A stretch of DNA of 64,000 nt, taken from contig JAABSX010000003.1 in the NCBI GenBank assembly GCA_011390205.1, forward strand, positions 1-64,000, given 5' to 3'. The DNA comes from Microscillaceae bacterium. GTDB taxonomy: Bacteria > Bacteroidota > Bacteroidia > Cytophagales > Microscillaceae. The notes beneath the pieces were generated by a model. It was not told the origin of the DNA, did no database searches, and saw nothing but the letters and a program-made list of their open reading frames with translations. The first letter of the stretch is position 1. Each line of letters begins with the position of its first letter. A program made the translations under genes and the position numbers. Positions 51,918 to 60,762 of the stretch are shown piece after piece.

Positions 51918-54812
51918 ATGAATTTAAAAAAATCACTCACCACAATGCTCATCATGCTCACAGTGCATTTTGTAGCACTAGGACAGACCAAACTGATAGA
52001 AAAGGTAAACAGACAAGGCGATGAGCTGGTCATTCCTTACGAAAAGTATGTGCTGCCCAATGGCCTGACACTCATCATCCACGAAGACCATTCTGACCCC
52101 TTGGTGCATGTAGATGTAACCTATCACGTAGGCTCAGCCCGTGAAGAAGTAGGCAAATCTGGTTTTGCACACTTTTTTGAGCACATGATGTTTCAAGGCT
52201 CTGAAAATGTGGCCGACGAAGAGCACTTCAAAGTCATCACAGAAGCAGGCGGCACACTCAATGGTACTACCAATCGTGACCGTACCAATTATTTTGAAAC
52301 CGTACCCGCCAATCAGTTAGAGCTCATGCTTTGGCTAGAGGCTGACCGTATGGGCTTTTTGCTGGATGCCGTTACTCAGAAAAAATTCGAAGTGCAGCGT
52401 GCCACCGTCAAAAACGAAAAAGGTCAAAACTATGACAACAGCCCCTACGGGCGCTGGAGCGAAATCAATGCGGCTGCTCTATACCCCTACGGACACCCCT
52501 ACTCTTGGCTCACCATCGGTAAGCTAGAAGACCTAGACAGGGTAGATGTGAATGACTTGAAGAAGTTTTTTATGCGCTGGTATGGGCCTAACAATGCTAC
52601 CGTAACTGTGGGCGGAGATGTAAAAGCTCAAGATGTAGTCAAAATGGTAGAGAAGTATTTTGGCTCTATCCCTGCTGGCCCCAAAGTAGAAGCCATGAAG
52701 TTAGCCTCCGTAACACTTGAGCAAAATAGATACGTGTCTTATGTAGATAACAATATCCGATTCCCTGCACTGCTTGTTACTTACCCCACAGTGCCTCAAT
52801 ACCACGAAGATGAAGCAGCCCTTGATTGCTTGGCTGATATTCTTGGCAGTGGAAGAAGTGCTTATTTTTACAAAAAATTTGTAGATACACGCAAAGCCAT
52901 CCAATCAAGTGTATTTCACAATACAAGTGAACTTTCAGGTGAGTTCATTATGTTCGTGCTGCCTTTCCCGGGCACTACATTGAAAGATTTTGAAACACAG
53001 ATGCAGGAAGCTCTTGCCGAATTTGAAAAAACTGGCGTAAGCGAAGATGACATTGCCAAATTTAGGGCAGAATATGAAGCAAGCAGCATTAACAGGCTTA
53101 CAAGCGTAAGCGGCAAAGTATCTCAGCTCGCTGCATTCCAAATTTATACAGGCAACCCAAACCAAATCAAAAAAGACCTTGAGCGATACACCTCTATCAC
53201 CAAAGAAGATGTGATGAGGGTCTATGAAAAATATGTGAAAGGAAAATACGCCATCATTCAGAGTGTATTGCCCAAAGGAATGGAGGAAATGGCAGTACAA
53301 GCTGATAATTTTCAACCACAAACCGAAGGTGAAAATCCTTTTCCTGTAACAGATTACAACGGATTGACTTACAACAAGCCCACTGACAGTTTTGACAGAA
53401 GCAAAAAACCAACACCAGGGCAAGCACCCCTTGTAAGCATTCCAGCATTTTGGCAGATGAAAACAAGCAATGGCATCAAAATCATCGGTACAGAAAGTGA
53501 TGAAATCCCTACAGTAACGTTGCAGCTCACCATAGACGGAGGGCAGCAGCTCGAAGCCAATGACCTGAGCAAAGCGGGCATCGCCTCCCTGACTGCCAGC
53601 ATGATGAATGAGTCCACAAAAAACTACAGCTCCGAAGCTATCTCCGAAGAATTGCGCAAGCTAGGAAGTAGCATCTCCTTCGGAAGTGGAAGAAACAGCA
53701 CAAGTGTCAGTGTACAGAGTTTGAAGAAAAACCTGCCTGCCACACTCAAAATCCTAGAAGAAAAACTATTCAATCCTAAATTTAGTGAAGAAGATTTTGA
53801 CAGACTCAAAAAACAGCAGGTAGAAAATGCAAAATCATCTGAAAAACAGCCTGTGTCTATTGCCAATCGTGTCTATGACCGCTTGCTTTATGGCGAAAAC
53901 AGCATCCAGTCATACCCTGTGTCGGGCATAGAGACAAGCATCAACAACATTACGCTAGAAGATGTAAAGGCTTTTTATGAGAAAAACTACGCCCCCAATG
54001 TTGCAAAGCTTGTCATCGTGGGGGATATCTCCCAAGAAGATGCCACGAAGTCTGTCGCTTTCTTAAATCAATGGAAGAAAAAAGAAGTCAAAATACCTAC
54101 AATGGCAGAAGTAAAAGAAGTGGATAAAACCAAAATATACCTCATAGACAAGACTGATGCCCCTCAATCTGAGATTAGAATCGGGTACAGAACAGCCCTG
54201 CCTTATGATGCCTCAGGAGATTATTTTAAGACTACTTTGATGAATTACCCATTGGGAGGAGCATTTAACAGTAGAATTAATCTAAACCTACGTGAAGACA
54301 AAGGCTATACTTACGGCGCTCGCTCTGGATTTAGTGCAGGCAAAGAATCGGGTGAGTTTACAGCCTCAGCAGGAGTGCGCACTGATGTAACTGACTCTTC
54401 TGTAGTAGAGTTTTTGAAAGAAATGCGTGGCTATTATCAAGATGGAATCACCCTTGAAGAGCTTGAATTTATGAAAAAATCAATCGGTCAGCGTGATGCC
54501 CGTGAATACGAGACACCTTTCCAAAAAGCCTCTTTCCTGAGTCGCATCTTGACCTATGATTTGAACCCCAATTACGTGAAAAAACAGAAGAAAATCATAG
54601 ACCAAATCACCAAGAAAGAAATAGATGCCTTTGCTAAAAAATATGTAAACCCTGAGAAAATGAATATTCTCGTGGTAGGTGATGAGAAAACCGTCAAGAA
54701 AGGGCTACAACGCATCGGCTATGAAATCATAGTGCTAGACAGTGAAGGAAATCCTGTAAAAGACAAACCTGCCGATGGCTCACAAGCAGGCGAAGGTGGT
54801 AAAAATAAATAG
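51918..54812 (+). CDS. M16-family zinc metallopeptidase (two M16 halves)
   Basis: 964 residues. Signal peptide (about 1-22, ending ALGQ), so periplasmic or exported. The N-terminal half has the inverted zinc motif HFFEH (H85, E88, H89) with third ligand E167 in TVKNEKGQ, typical of pitrilysin/insulinase peptidases. The second half (about 500-930) is the inactive M16C-type lobe (ending in DLNPNYVKKQKKIIDQITKKEIDAFAKKYVNPEKMNILVVGDEK), which together with the first closes a chamber. It degrades peptides. C-terminal tail is low-complexity (PADGSQAGEGGKNK). It stands alone with a candidate promoter and terminator. Confidence 0.93.
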   Translation: MNLKKSLTTMLIMLTVHFVALGQTKLIEKVNRQGDELVIPYEKYVLPNGLTLIIHEDHSDPLVHVDVTYHVGSAREEVGKSGFAHFFEHMMFQGSENVADEEHFKVITEAGGTLNGTTNRDRTNYFETVPANQLELMLWLEADRMGFLLDAVTQKKFEVQRATVKNEKGQNYDNSPYGRWSEINAAALYPYGHPYSWLTIGKLEDLDRVDVNDLKKFFMRWYGPNNATVTVGGDVKAQDVVKMVEKYFGSIPAGPKVEAMKLASVTLEQNRYVSYVDNNIRFPALLVTYPTVPQYHEDEAALDCLADILGSGRSAYFYKKFVDTRKAIQSSVFHNTSELSGEFIMFVLPFPGTTLKDFETQMQEALAEFEKTGVSEDDIAKFRAEYEASSINRLTSVSGKVSQLAAFQIYTGNPNQIKKDLERYTSITKEDVMRVYEKYVKGKYAIIQSVLPKGMEEMAVQADNFQPQTEGENPFPVTDYNGLTYNKPTDSFDRSKKPTPGQAPLVSIPAFWQMKTSNGIKIIGTESDEIPTVTLQLTIDGGQQLEANDLSKAGIASLTASMMNESTKNYSSEAISEELRKLGSSISFGSGRNSTSVSVQSLKKNLPATLKILEEKLFNPKFSEEDFDRLKKQQVENAKSSEKQPVSIANRVYDRLLYGENSIQSYPVSGIETSINNITLEDVKAFYEKNYAPNVAKLVIVGDISQEDATKSVAFLNQWKKKEVKIPTMAEVKEVDKTKIYLIDKTDAPQSEIRIGYRTALPYDASGDYFKTTLMNYPLGGAFNSRINLNLREDKGYTYGARSGFSAGKESGEFTASAGVRTDVTDSSVVEFLKEMRGYYQDGITLEELEFMKKSIGQRDAREYETPFQKASFLSRILTYDLNPNYVKKQKKIIDQITKKEIDAFAKKYVNPEKMNILVVGDEKTVKKGLQRIGYEIIVLDSEGNPVKDKPADGSQAGEGGKNK

Positions 54813-54841
54813 CCTCAGAGATAAATGCTCACATTCATAAA

Positions 54842-54874
54842 AATAGCCCACGAGTACCATACCCGTGGGCTATT
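54842..54874. terminator. Bidirectional terminator between M16 and PhoD-like genes
   Basis: AATAGCCCACG (54842-54852) pairs with CGTGGGCTATT (54864-54874), with A-rich and T-rich flanks on either side. Confidence 0.9.
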
Positions 54875-54902
54875 CTTTTGTGGCATCCCTACCAATGAGG
54901 AT

Positions 54903-55934
54903 TTATTCAAGGTCTAATTTGACTTCTTTGCTGTAGTAGCGTTTGTTTTCTTCGCCTCTGATTTCTATGTGAAGCTTTTTCTTTTGCCAGTCAATCTCTA
55001 TCAGACCAAAGTTCAAGTCCCTCATCAAAGGGCTGATGCGGTATCGGTTTGCTTCATCAGGGAGGGTTTTGCCTGAGTGTGTCAGTCCGCTAGAAGTAAT
55101 TTCATAAAGTTGATACGCAGATTGAGGGTCTTTCCATTGAGCTACCTCTGCAATATGCCTATCACCACTTAGCAAAAAGGTGTTTTTGCTTTGAAGTTTT
55201 GTAAGTAAATGCAAAAAACGCTCTCGTTCTTGGGGGAAGTTGGCCCATTTTTCATAAGGGTGCTCCTCTGCTATGACTTGAATACTGCTGCCTATGATGT
55301 GTATATCTGCTTGGCTATCTGTAAGTTCTTTCTCTAGCCAAGCCCACTGTGCTTCTCCTAAAAGAGACCCTGAAAAATTGGGCTGATAGACCTTATCGAT
55401 GCGAGTAAGCGAATCACGAAAATAGCGTGTGTCTAGCAATATGATTTTTATTCTTTTGCCTTTCTGCCCAAAGTCATATGCAGCATAGATGCCTGCACGC
55501 TTCCTTTGAGGGGCATATTGGGGCACATCTAAGAAATCTAAGAGAAGCTCTTGGCTTTCTTCTTTTTTGGCAAAGCCAATTCCTCCGTCATTCTGTCCAT
55601 AATCATGGTCATCCCAGATACCGATGATGGGCGTTTTTCTCTTAAATCTTTGATATGCTTTTCGGGCATTCTGCAAGGTATATTTCTGTGCCATCTTTTG
55701 CATATCTTCAGTATCTCCGTAGATATTATCACCTAGCCAAATCCATAAATCAGGCTTGTGTCTTCCAATGTGTTTCCAGAGAGGTTGTGGCTTGTCGTGT
55801 TTATTACAAGACCCAAAGGCAATGAGGTCTAGGGTCTCTTTACGAGCAGGTACGGAAGCTACCTCAGGAGGGGCAGCCTCTTTGGCTAAGAATAGACCTA
55901 AGAAAAATAAGACAAATTGATATGTAAAGTGCAT
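54903..55934 (-). CDS. PhoD-like alkaline phosphatase/phosphodiesterase
   Basis: 343 residues from ATG 55934, chosen because MHFTYQFVLFFLGLFLAKEA is a signal peptide; the frame extends 23 codons upstream. Metal-site motifs in order: IAFGSCNKHD, WIWLGDNIYGD, GIWDDHDYGQND, IILLDTRYFRDSL and LLSGDRHIAE. These match the PhoD/calcineurin-like metallophosphoesterase family. It cleaves phosphodiesters or phosphomonoesters in the periplasm; exact substrate unknown. It is a single minus-strand gene with a candidate -7 box (TAATTTTG read on the minus strand, 55963-55956). Confidence 0.9.
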   Translation of the reverse strand: MHFTYQFVLFFLGLFLAKEAAPPEVASVPARKETLDLIAFGSCNKHDKPQPLWKHIGRHKPDLWIWLGDNIYGDTEDMQKMAQKYTLQNARKAYQRFKRKTPIIGIWDDHDYGQNDGGIGFAKKEESQELLLDFLDVPQYAPQRKRAGIYAAYDFGQKGKRIKIILLDTRYFRDSLTRIDKVYQPNFSGSLLGEAQWAWLEKELTDSQADIHIIGSSIQVIAEEHPYEKWANFPQERERFLHLLTKLQSKNTFLLSGDRHIAEVAQWKDPQSAYQLYEITSSGLTHSGKTLPDEANRYRISPLMRDLNFGLIEIDWQKKKLHIEIRGEENKRYYSKEVKLDLE

Positions 55935-56288
55935 AATTTTGTATTTTTTTAAACCCAAAATTATGGATAATCTTTCTAAGAATGAGAAATTGAATATTAT
56001 CATCTTGTAAAATTTATACTACATAATTTGAGATTAAAAACAGGCTCACTTGCTCTTGTATAAGTTCATGTGTGTTTTAAGGATTAAAAAAGCCTTTAAT
56101 CCTCGAATAATAATAATAAAAAGCAAAACAGCCAGCCCCGAGATTATATGTGAATAATACTAAAAAATCTTATTTTACTTTAAAAACCTGAAAAAAATAC
56201 GCCCAAATCTTTTAAAATTATGCACAGCATTTGCACCAGCACAAAGCTTTTGTTTTTTTTACGATAAACAATCAAAAACACTATTGAT
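55935..56288. other. Divergent intergenic region
   Basis: 354 bp, AT-rich, no gene. A 9-bp inverted repeat AGGATTAAA (56080-56088) and TTTAATCCT (56095-56103) with a 6-nt loop may be a hairpin or operator. A -7 box for the PhoD-like gene lies at 55956-55963. Confidence 0.45.
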
Positions 56289-56906
56289 ATGAAAAAGCAA
56301 TTTTCTAAAAAACAACCCACTTGCAAAGTAACTTTTCAACTGCCACAAGAGGCCGCCCCCAATGCACAGACCGTCATGGTGGTCGGTGATTTTAATGAAT
56401 GGCAGCCACAACAAGGCACTACTCTGAAGCTTGACCGCAGCGGTTTTTTCAAAGCCGAGCTAGACCTAGCTACTGGGAGAGAGTATCAGTTTCGTTATCT
56501 GATTGACAATACCTACTGGGAAAATGACTGGTCTGCTGATAAGTATGTTCCTACTCCTTTCCAAGGCATAGAAAACTCGGTAGTTTCTCTTTTGGAGGGC
56601 AAGAACACTGCAAAAACAAGCCAAAAAGCCAATCCTAAAAAGACAAGCGTACAAGCTGATGACCTTAAAAAAATAGAGGGAATAGGGCCTAAAATCGCTC
56701 AATACCTTCAAGAAGCAGGCATTAGTACTTATGAAGCCCTTGCCAAGGCTTCCATTAGCCAACTCAAAGAAGTGCTCAGCACTGCAGGCCCTCGCTACAA
56801 AATGCATGACCCCAACACTTGGGTAAAACAAGCACAACTTGCACAAGAAGGAAAGTGGGAAGAGCTCAAAAGCTGGCAAAAAACACTTAAAGGAGGTAAG
56901 AAATAA
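56289..56906 (+). CDS. CBM48-like (isoamylase early set) domain fused to helix-hairpin-helix domain
   Basis: 205 residues, no signal, basic. Residues about 12-100 are a glycogen-binding E-set/CBM48 domain (CKVTFQLPQEAAPNAQTVMVVGDFNEW; FFKAELDLATGREYQFRYLIDNTYWENDWSADKYVPTPFQG). After a Lys-rich linker, residues about 118-180 form a helix-hairpin-helix module: DDLKKIEGIGPKIAQYLQEAGISTYEALAKAS. The IEGIGPKIA turn is the classical DNA/RNA backbone-binding hairpin, also found in C-terminal extensions of Bacteroidota L21-type proteins. So it links a polysaccharide-binding fold with a nucleic-acid-binding fold. Function unknown; glycogen-associated RNA/DNA binding is speculative. Single gene. Confidence 0.85.
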   Translation: MKKQFSKKQPTCKVTFQLPQEAAPNAQTVMVVGDFNEWQPQQGTTLKLDRSGFFKAELDLATGREYQFRYLIDNTYWENDWSADKYVPTPFQGIENSVVSLLEGKNTAKTSQKANPKKTSVQADDLKKIEGIGPKIAQYLQEAGISTYEALAKASISQLKEVLSTAGPRYKMHDPNTWVKQAQLAQEGKWEELKSWQKTLKGGKK

Positions 56907-56962
56907 AAATTATAGGCTTGTGTTCTCGAGTTTGTGAGCCAGGGTATCAAAACTCTCTGACC

Positions 56963-56995
56963 AGGGATGTGCACACTCTGAGCAGGCACATCCCT
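56963..56995. terminator. Hairpin between CBM48-HhH and ruvC genes
   Basis: AGGGATGTGC (56963-56972) pairs with GCACATCCCT (56986-56995), with a 13-nt loop; it sits between two convergent genes. Confidence 0.7.
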
Positions 56996-57032
56996 TTCAC
57001 TTCAAAGTTTGGATTTCGTGTATTTTGTTCGA

Positions 57033-57605
57033 TTATTTTTTTACCCTGTCAGGGTTAGCCTTGACGAAAGCAGCCCAGCCCGCCGATTTGTTCTGAGGGG
57101 TTTTACTCTGAAAATAATGGCAAAGTGCTACGCCAAGTGCATCTGTGGCATCTAGCAGCGCTGCATCATCTTCAAATTTTAATATTTTTTTGAGCATTGC
57201 TGCCACTTGTTCTTTAGAGGCGTTGCCATTGCCTGTTACAGACTGCTTAATCTTGCGGGGGGCATACTCCATAATCGGGATTTCATTGAGAAGGGCCGCT
57301 GCCATTGCCACGCCCTGAGCCCTGCCGAGCTTGAGCGCTACTTGAATATTTTTGCTGTAAAAAGGTGCTTCTAGAGCCATTTCGTCAGGGTTATATTCTC
57401 GGATGAGCTCTGAGGTTCGCTCAGATATTCTTTTGAGTTTGAGGGCATGATTGCTGTATTTTTTGAGATAAATCACACCATAATTTAAAATAGACACTTC
57501 TTTACCCAGTACTCTGATGAGTCCGTAGCCCATAATCTGAGTGCCAGGGTCTATTCCCATAATGATTCTTTCCTTTGGGCTTTGTGTTGTATCTTTGCTT
57601 TGCAT
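57033..57605 (-). CDS. ruvC: Crossover junction endodeoxyribonuclease RuvC
   Basis: 190 residues. Catalytic acidic residues lie in the family motifs: GIDPGT with D19, ALEAPF with E79 and the late pair DATDALGVALCH. Length fits RuvC. It resolves Holliday junctions together with RuvAB. It starts at ATG 57605; the MITE-like element begins only 37 bp upstream, so at least the promoter-distal leader, and perhaps the promoter, lies in that element. No ruvA or ruvB is nearby, as is common outside Proteobacteria. Confidence 0.95.
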   Translation of the reverse strand: MQSKDTTQSPKERIIMGIDPGTQIMGYGLIRVLGKEVSILNYGVIYLKKYSNHALKLKRISERTSELIREYNPDEMALEAPFYSKNIQVALKLGRAQGVAMAAALLNEIPIMEYAPRKIKQSVTGNGNASKEQVAAMLKKILKFEDDAALLDATDALGVALCHYFQSKTPQNKSAGWAAFVKANPDRVKK

Positions 57606-57641
57606 ATTTTTTAGAGATAAAAATAAGATGTACTTGTCTAT

Positions 57642-57969
57642 ATTGGAGACTCAGGAAAAGTCTTGCCTTTAAATTTATTTTAGGTATAGAATAGTTTTTA
57701 AGAAGCATTTTATACCCCAGAGGGGTTTCATCTTTGTAGAAAAGTCTGATATGTTCAAATCTGAACTCCGTAGGAACTGTGTTAAATTCCAAATAAAAGC
57801 CAAATAAAATTTGTTTTTCATTTTCAAGTAGTTTTTTGCATATCAATATGGAGTGAAATATTCAAGACAATTTATTTCACTCCTACAGAGTTCGCATGCA
57901 TTTTGTATCTATTTCTACAAAGATTTCACTCCTACGGAGTAGTGAAGATAGATTTCCTAGGTCTCCAAT
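57642..57969. mobile_element. MITE-like noncoding element with terminal inverted repeats
   Basis: A 328-bp gene-free element with ends ATTGGAGACTCAGGAAA (57642-57658) and its inverted partner TTTCCTAGGTCTCCAAT (57953-57969), 15 of 17 matched. Inside are several TTTCACTCCTACGGAGT-like and ACTCCGTAGGA-like direct and inverted units and TTTGTAGAAA/TTTCTACAAA motifs, common in Bacteroidota dispersed repeats. The left end also occurs at 15459. It has no transposase; a 114-codon antisense frame overlapping ruvC is not a gene. No clear target duplication was checked. Confidence 0.75.
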
Positions 57970-58024
57970 GTCTATATTTAAAATTAAAGTAGGTTAGACT
58001 TTCATTTCCTTCAATATTGTTAAA

Positions 58025-59170
58025 ATGGTTTTGGCAATTAGTGTATTTTTAGCAATATACATCTTTTTGAGTATATTTTTATGGTTGGGCTGGGAAAAAA
58101 CTAGAGAATTTGAGATTCCCCCTGATTTTAAGGCTACCATCAATGAAGGTCAGCCAAAGCTTTCTGTAATCATTCCTGTACGAAACGAAGGCAGCAATAT
58201 CTTTGCTTTGCTTTCTGATTTGGCACATCAGTCTATTTCTTTTGTAGATTTTGAAGTCATCATTGTGAATGATTGTTCAGAAGATGACACGGTGGCAAAA
58301 GTAAATACCTTCCAAAAAACAAGCCCTTACGCCCTGCATCTTTTGCACCTTCCCGAAAAACACAACTTTACTGCCCCCAAAAAAGAAGCCCTGCGGAGGG
58401 GGGTGTCAAAGGCAAAAGGGGAGCTAATCATCACTACAGATGGCGACTGTCGTGTGCCTACCGACTGGCTCAAAACCTTTTGGGCATTTTACAAGATATA
58501 CAGTCCTAAACTCATCAGTGCTGGGGTTACTTTTCATATAGAATCCAGTCTTTTTGCGAGGCTTCAGGTCATTGAGTTTGCGAGCTTGGTAGGCAGTGGG
58601 GCATCTACTTTGGCTTGGGGCAGCCCTACAATGGCAAACGGGGCAAACATAGCCTACCCCAAGGCAGTCTTTGAGGAAGTACGAGGCTTTGAAGGCTATA
58701 CAGAAATGGCTTCGGGAGATGATGAGTTTTTAATGCAAAAAATAGCCAAACGATACCCCCACTCTGTTTATTTCTTAAAAAACAGGGCTGCCATTGTGCA
58801 TACCAATGCACAAGAAAGTCTTCAAAGTTTTTATGCCCAAAGGCAGCGCTGGGGTAGTAAATGGAAGTATTATCAAGATTGGCGGCCAAAATTATTGGCT
58901 TTTTTTATTTTTATCTTACATTTGGGCTTGCTAATGGCTGGATGCTTGAGTATTTTTGGTGAATATCCCTTAAAAATCTTTGGCTTGCAACTTGGGGCAA
59001 AATTTTTGGTAGAGTTCGGATATTTATCTCGGTTGTTATTCTTTTTTGGCAAAGGGCAGCTTATAGCACTAATTATCCCCTTGCAATGGATTTATCCTTT
59101 TTATGTAGTAATTTTAGGCTTGGCATCACAGACCAAGACTTACTACTGGAAAGGCAGAGCGTTAAAATAA
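58025..59170 (+). CDS. Glycosyltransferase family 2, membrane-associated
   Basis: 381 residues. N-terminal membrane helix (about 1-24, LAISVFLAIYIFLSIFLWLGW). GT2 catalytic domain: SVIIPVRNEGSNI, VNDCSEDDT, ITTDGDCRVPTDWL (metal-binding DxD type, DGD), SGDDEFLMQKI and QRQRWGSKWKYYQD, the typical product-binding QxxRW. Two to three C-terminal helices (FFIFILHLGLLMAGCLSIF; LIALIIPLQWIYPFYVVILG). Processive beta-glycan synthesis or lipid glycosylation is possible; the donor is unknown. It is the first gene of a unit with the next three genes (10-bp, 70-bp and overlapping gaps). Confidence 0.9.
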   Translation: MVLAISVFLAIYIFLSIFLWLGWEKTREFEIPPDFKATINEGQPKLSVIIPVRNEGSNIFALLSDLAHQSISFVDFEVIIVNDCSEDDTVAKVNTFQKTSPYALHLLHLPEKHNFTAPKKEALRRGVSKAKGELIITTDGDCRVPTDWLKTFWAFYKIYSPKLISAGVTFHIESSLFARLQVIEFASLVGSGASTLAWGSPTMANGANIAYPKAVFEEVRGFEGYTEMASGDDEFLMQKIAKRYPHSVYFLKNRAAIVHTNAQESLQSFYAQRQRWGSKWKYYQDWRPKLLAFFIFILHLGLLMAGCLSIFGEYPLKIFGLQLGAKFLVEFGYLSRLLFFFGKGQLIALIIPLQWIYPFYVVILGLASQTKTYYWKGRALK

Positions 59171-59180
59171 AAAATCAAAA

Positions 59181-59447
59181 ATGACTGACCTAGAATTTGA
59201 TGTTTTAGATGAGCTTTATTTTGTGCAGACCTTCGCAACACTCCGAGAAGCACTCCTTGATGACATGGAAGAGGCTACTTTGGTCAGTGTATTGTATGAT
59301 TTGGCACAGAAAGGCTGGGTAAAGTGCCTTCGCCCCAATAAAGACGAGCCTATCCATCAGGAAGCACTTGATATCAAAAGGGATTATCAACAGTATTGTT
59401 ATTTGGCTACTAAAGCAGGGCTGATGGCTCATAATATGGGCGAATAA
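59181..59447 (+). CDS. Small winged-helix-like protein
   Basis: 88 residues: TDLEFDVLDELYFVQTFATLREALLDDMEEATLVSVLYDLAQKGWVKCLRP. The three helices plus a beta-wing (GWVKCLRPNKDEP) fit a small winged-helix fold. It lies 10 bp after the GT2 gene. No family name can be given with certainty. It may be a regulator or an adaptor of the following transporter. Confidence 0.65.
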   Translation: MTDLEFDVLDELYFVQTFATLREALLDDMEEATLVSVLYDLAQKGWVKCLRPNKDEPIHQEALDIKRDYQQYCYLATKAGLMAHNMGE

Positions 59448-59517
59448 ATTTATCAGATAGTTTTTTTTAAAATGCTGATACCATTAAATCATAAGAACAA
59501 ATTATAAAGTCTAATAT

Positions 59518-60762
59518 ATGCAACAGGAGACGGTACGCACGCCTTTTTATTACATAAAGAAAAGATTTTTTGCCAATAAGCCAGCTGTGTTTGGGATGGT
59601 AGTCATTGTCTTGTCTGTGCTTGTGTCTATTTTGGGCTACTCTATCATGCCCGATAAAACGCCCTATGCAGATGACCGAGCAGACCAAATCAGCAAACAG
59701 CCCCCTGGTTTTTCGGTAACGGTAATTCGATTTCATAAAAATCTCAAAGTAAAACAATACAATTTCTTTTATGCTACTCTTTTCGGGCAGCCTAGCAAGT
59801 ATCAGACCATCCCTGTGGAGAGCTACAGGGTAGATGAAACTGACCTGAAACTTTATGCAAAAATATTTGGAGAAGGTGGAAAAGAGACAGCTTTCCCGCT
59901 AATAGATGTAGTAGAGCCTATTTATGTGGGGCAGTCCAAAAAAATGCGAGGACTAAACTATGCTTACAATCCTGAAACCAGAGAAGCAACTTACCTAGAC
60001 TTGCAAGGCAACAAGCACGTCTCAAGCCGAGTAGAGATTTTGGCAGAATTTGAGAAAAACTGTGTAGAAAAAAGAACTTACTGGCTTGGCACAGACAAGG
60101 CAGGGCGAGATATGATGAGCCGCCTACTCTTTGGTGTCAGGATTTCGCTGGGCATTGGCTTGATTTCGGTCGTGATTTCGTTTGTAGTAGGTATTTTTTT
60201 AGGCTCTCTGGCTGGTTTTTTTGGAGGCTGGATTGATAGCCTTGTGCTGTGGTTTATGACTGTGGTTTGGTCTATTCCAGGCATTATGCTCGTGATAGCC
60301 ATTAGCCTTGCATTGGGCAGAGGTATTTTTGTGGCTTTTATCGCCATTGGGCTTACCACTTGGGTAGAGATAGCCCGTGTGGTCAGAGGGCAGATTATGG
60401 GCATCAAACAGATGCAATACATCGAGGCTGCCCGTGCAATGGGCATGCGCAACTACCGCATTATCTTCGTACATATTTTGCCCAATATTTTCGGGCCATT
60501 GATTGTGATTCTGACCTCTAACTTTGCCTCTGCCATTCTGACAGAAGCAGGGCTGAGCTTTTTGGGGCTGAGTGCACAGCCGCCTATGGCATCTTGGGGA
60601 GTGATGGTCAATGAAGGCTTTAACTTCATCACTGTGAAAGGAGGGTTTTACTTGGTATTGCTTCCTAGCCTTTGCATAGCACTGATGGTGCTTGCTTTTA
60701 ATTTATTCGGTAATGGTTTAAGAGATGCTTATGACCCCAAAACAACAGCGAGAGCAAAGTAA
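59518..60762 (+). CDS. ABC transporter permease, DppC/OppC-type, with long insertion
   Basis: 414 residues. First membrane helix about 21-43 (AVFGMVVIVLSVLVSILGYSIM). An unusual extracytoplasmic region (about 45-185) precedes the standard core. The EAA-type cytoplasmic loop is EAARAMGMRNYRIIFVHILPN, as in oligopeptide permeases; ends in LFGNGLRDAYDPKTTA. It forms the channel with a partner permease, two ATPases and a binding protein, none of which is in the window. It is the third gene of the GT2 unit. Its 3' end overlaps the start of the next gene by 38 nt. Confidence 0.92.
   Translation: MQQETVRTPFYYIKKRFFANKPAVFGMVVIVLSVLVSILGYSIMPDKTPYADDRADQISKQPPGFSVTVIRFHKNLKVKQYNFFYATLFGQPSKYQTIPVESYRVDETDLKLYAKIFGEGGKETAFPLIDVVEPIYVGQSKKMRGLNYAYNPETREATYLDLQGNKHVSSRVEILAEFEKNCVEKRTYWLGTDKAGRDMMSRLLFGVRISLGIGLISVVISFVVGIFLGSLAGFFGGWIDSLVLWFMTVVWSIPGIMLVIAISLALGRGIFVAFIAIGLTTWVEIARVVRGQIMGIKQMQYIEAARAMGMRNYRIIFVHILPNIFGPLIVILTSNFASAILTEAGLSFLGLSAQPPMASWGVMVNEGFNFITVKGGFYLVLLPSLCIALMVLAFNLFGNGLRDAYDPKTTARAK

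Noticed and set aside
57502-57846. A 114-codon minus-strand frame spanning the ruvC start and the repeat element
   Set aside because: It overlaps the conserved N-terminus of ruvC in another frame and is mostly made of repeat sequence.
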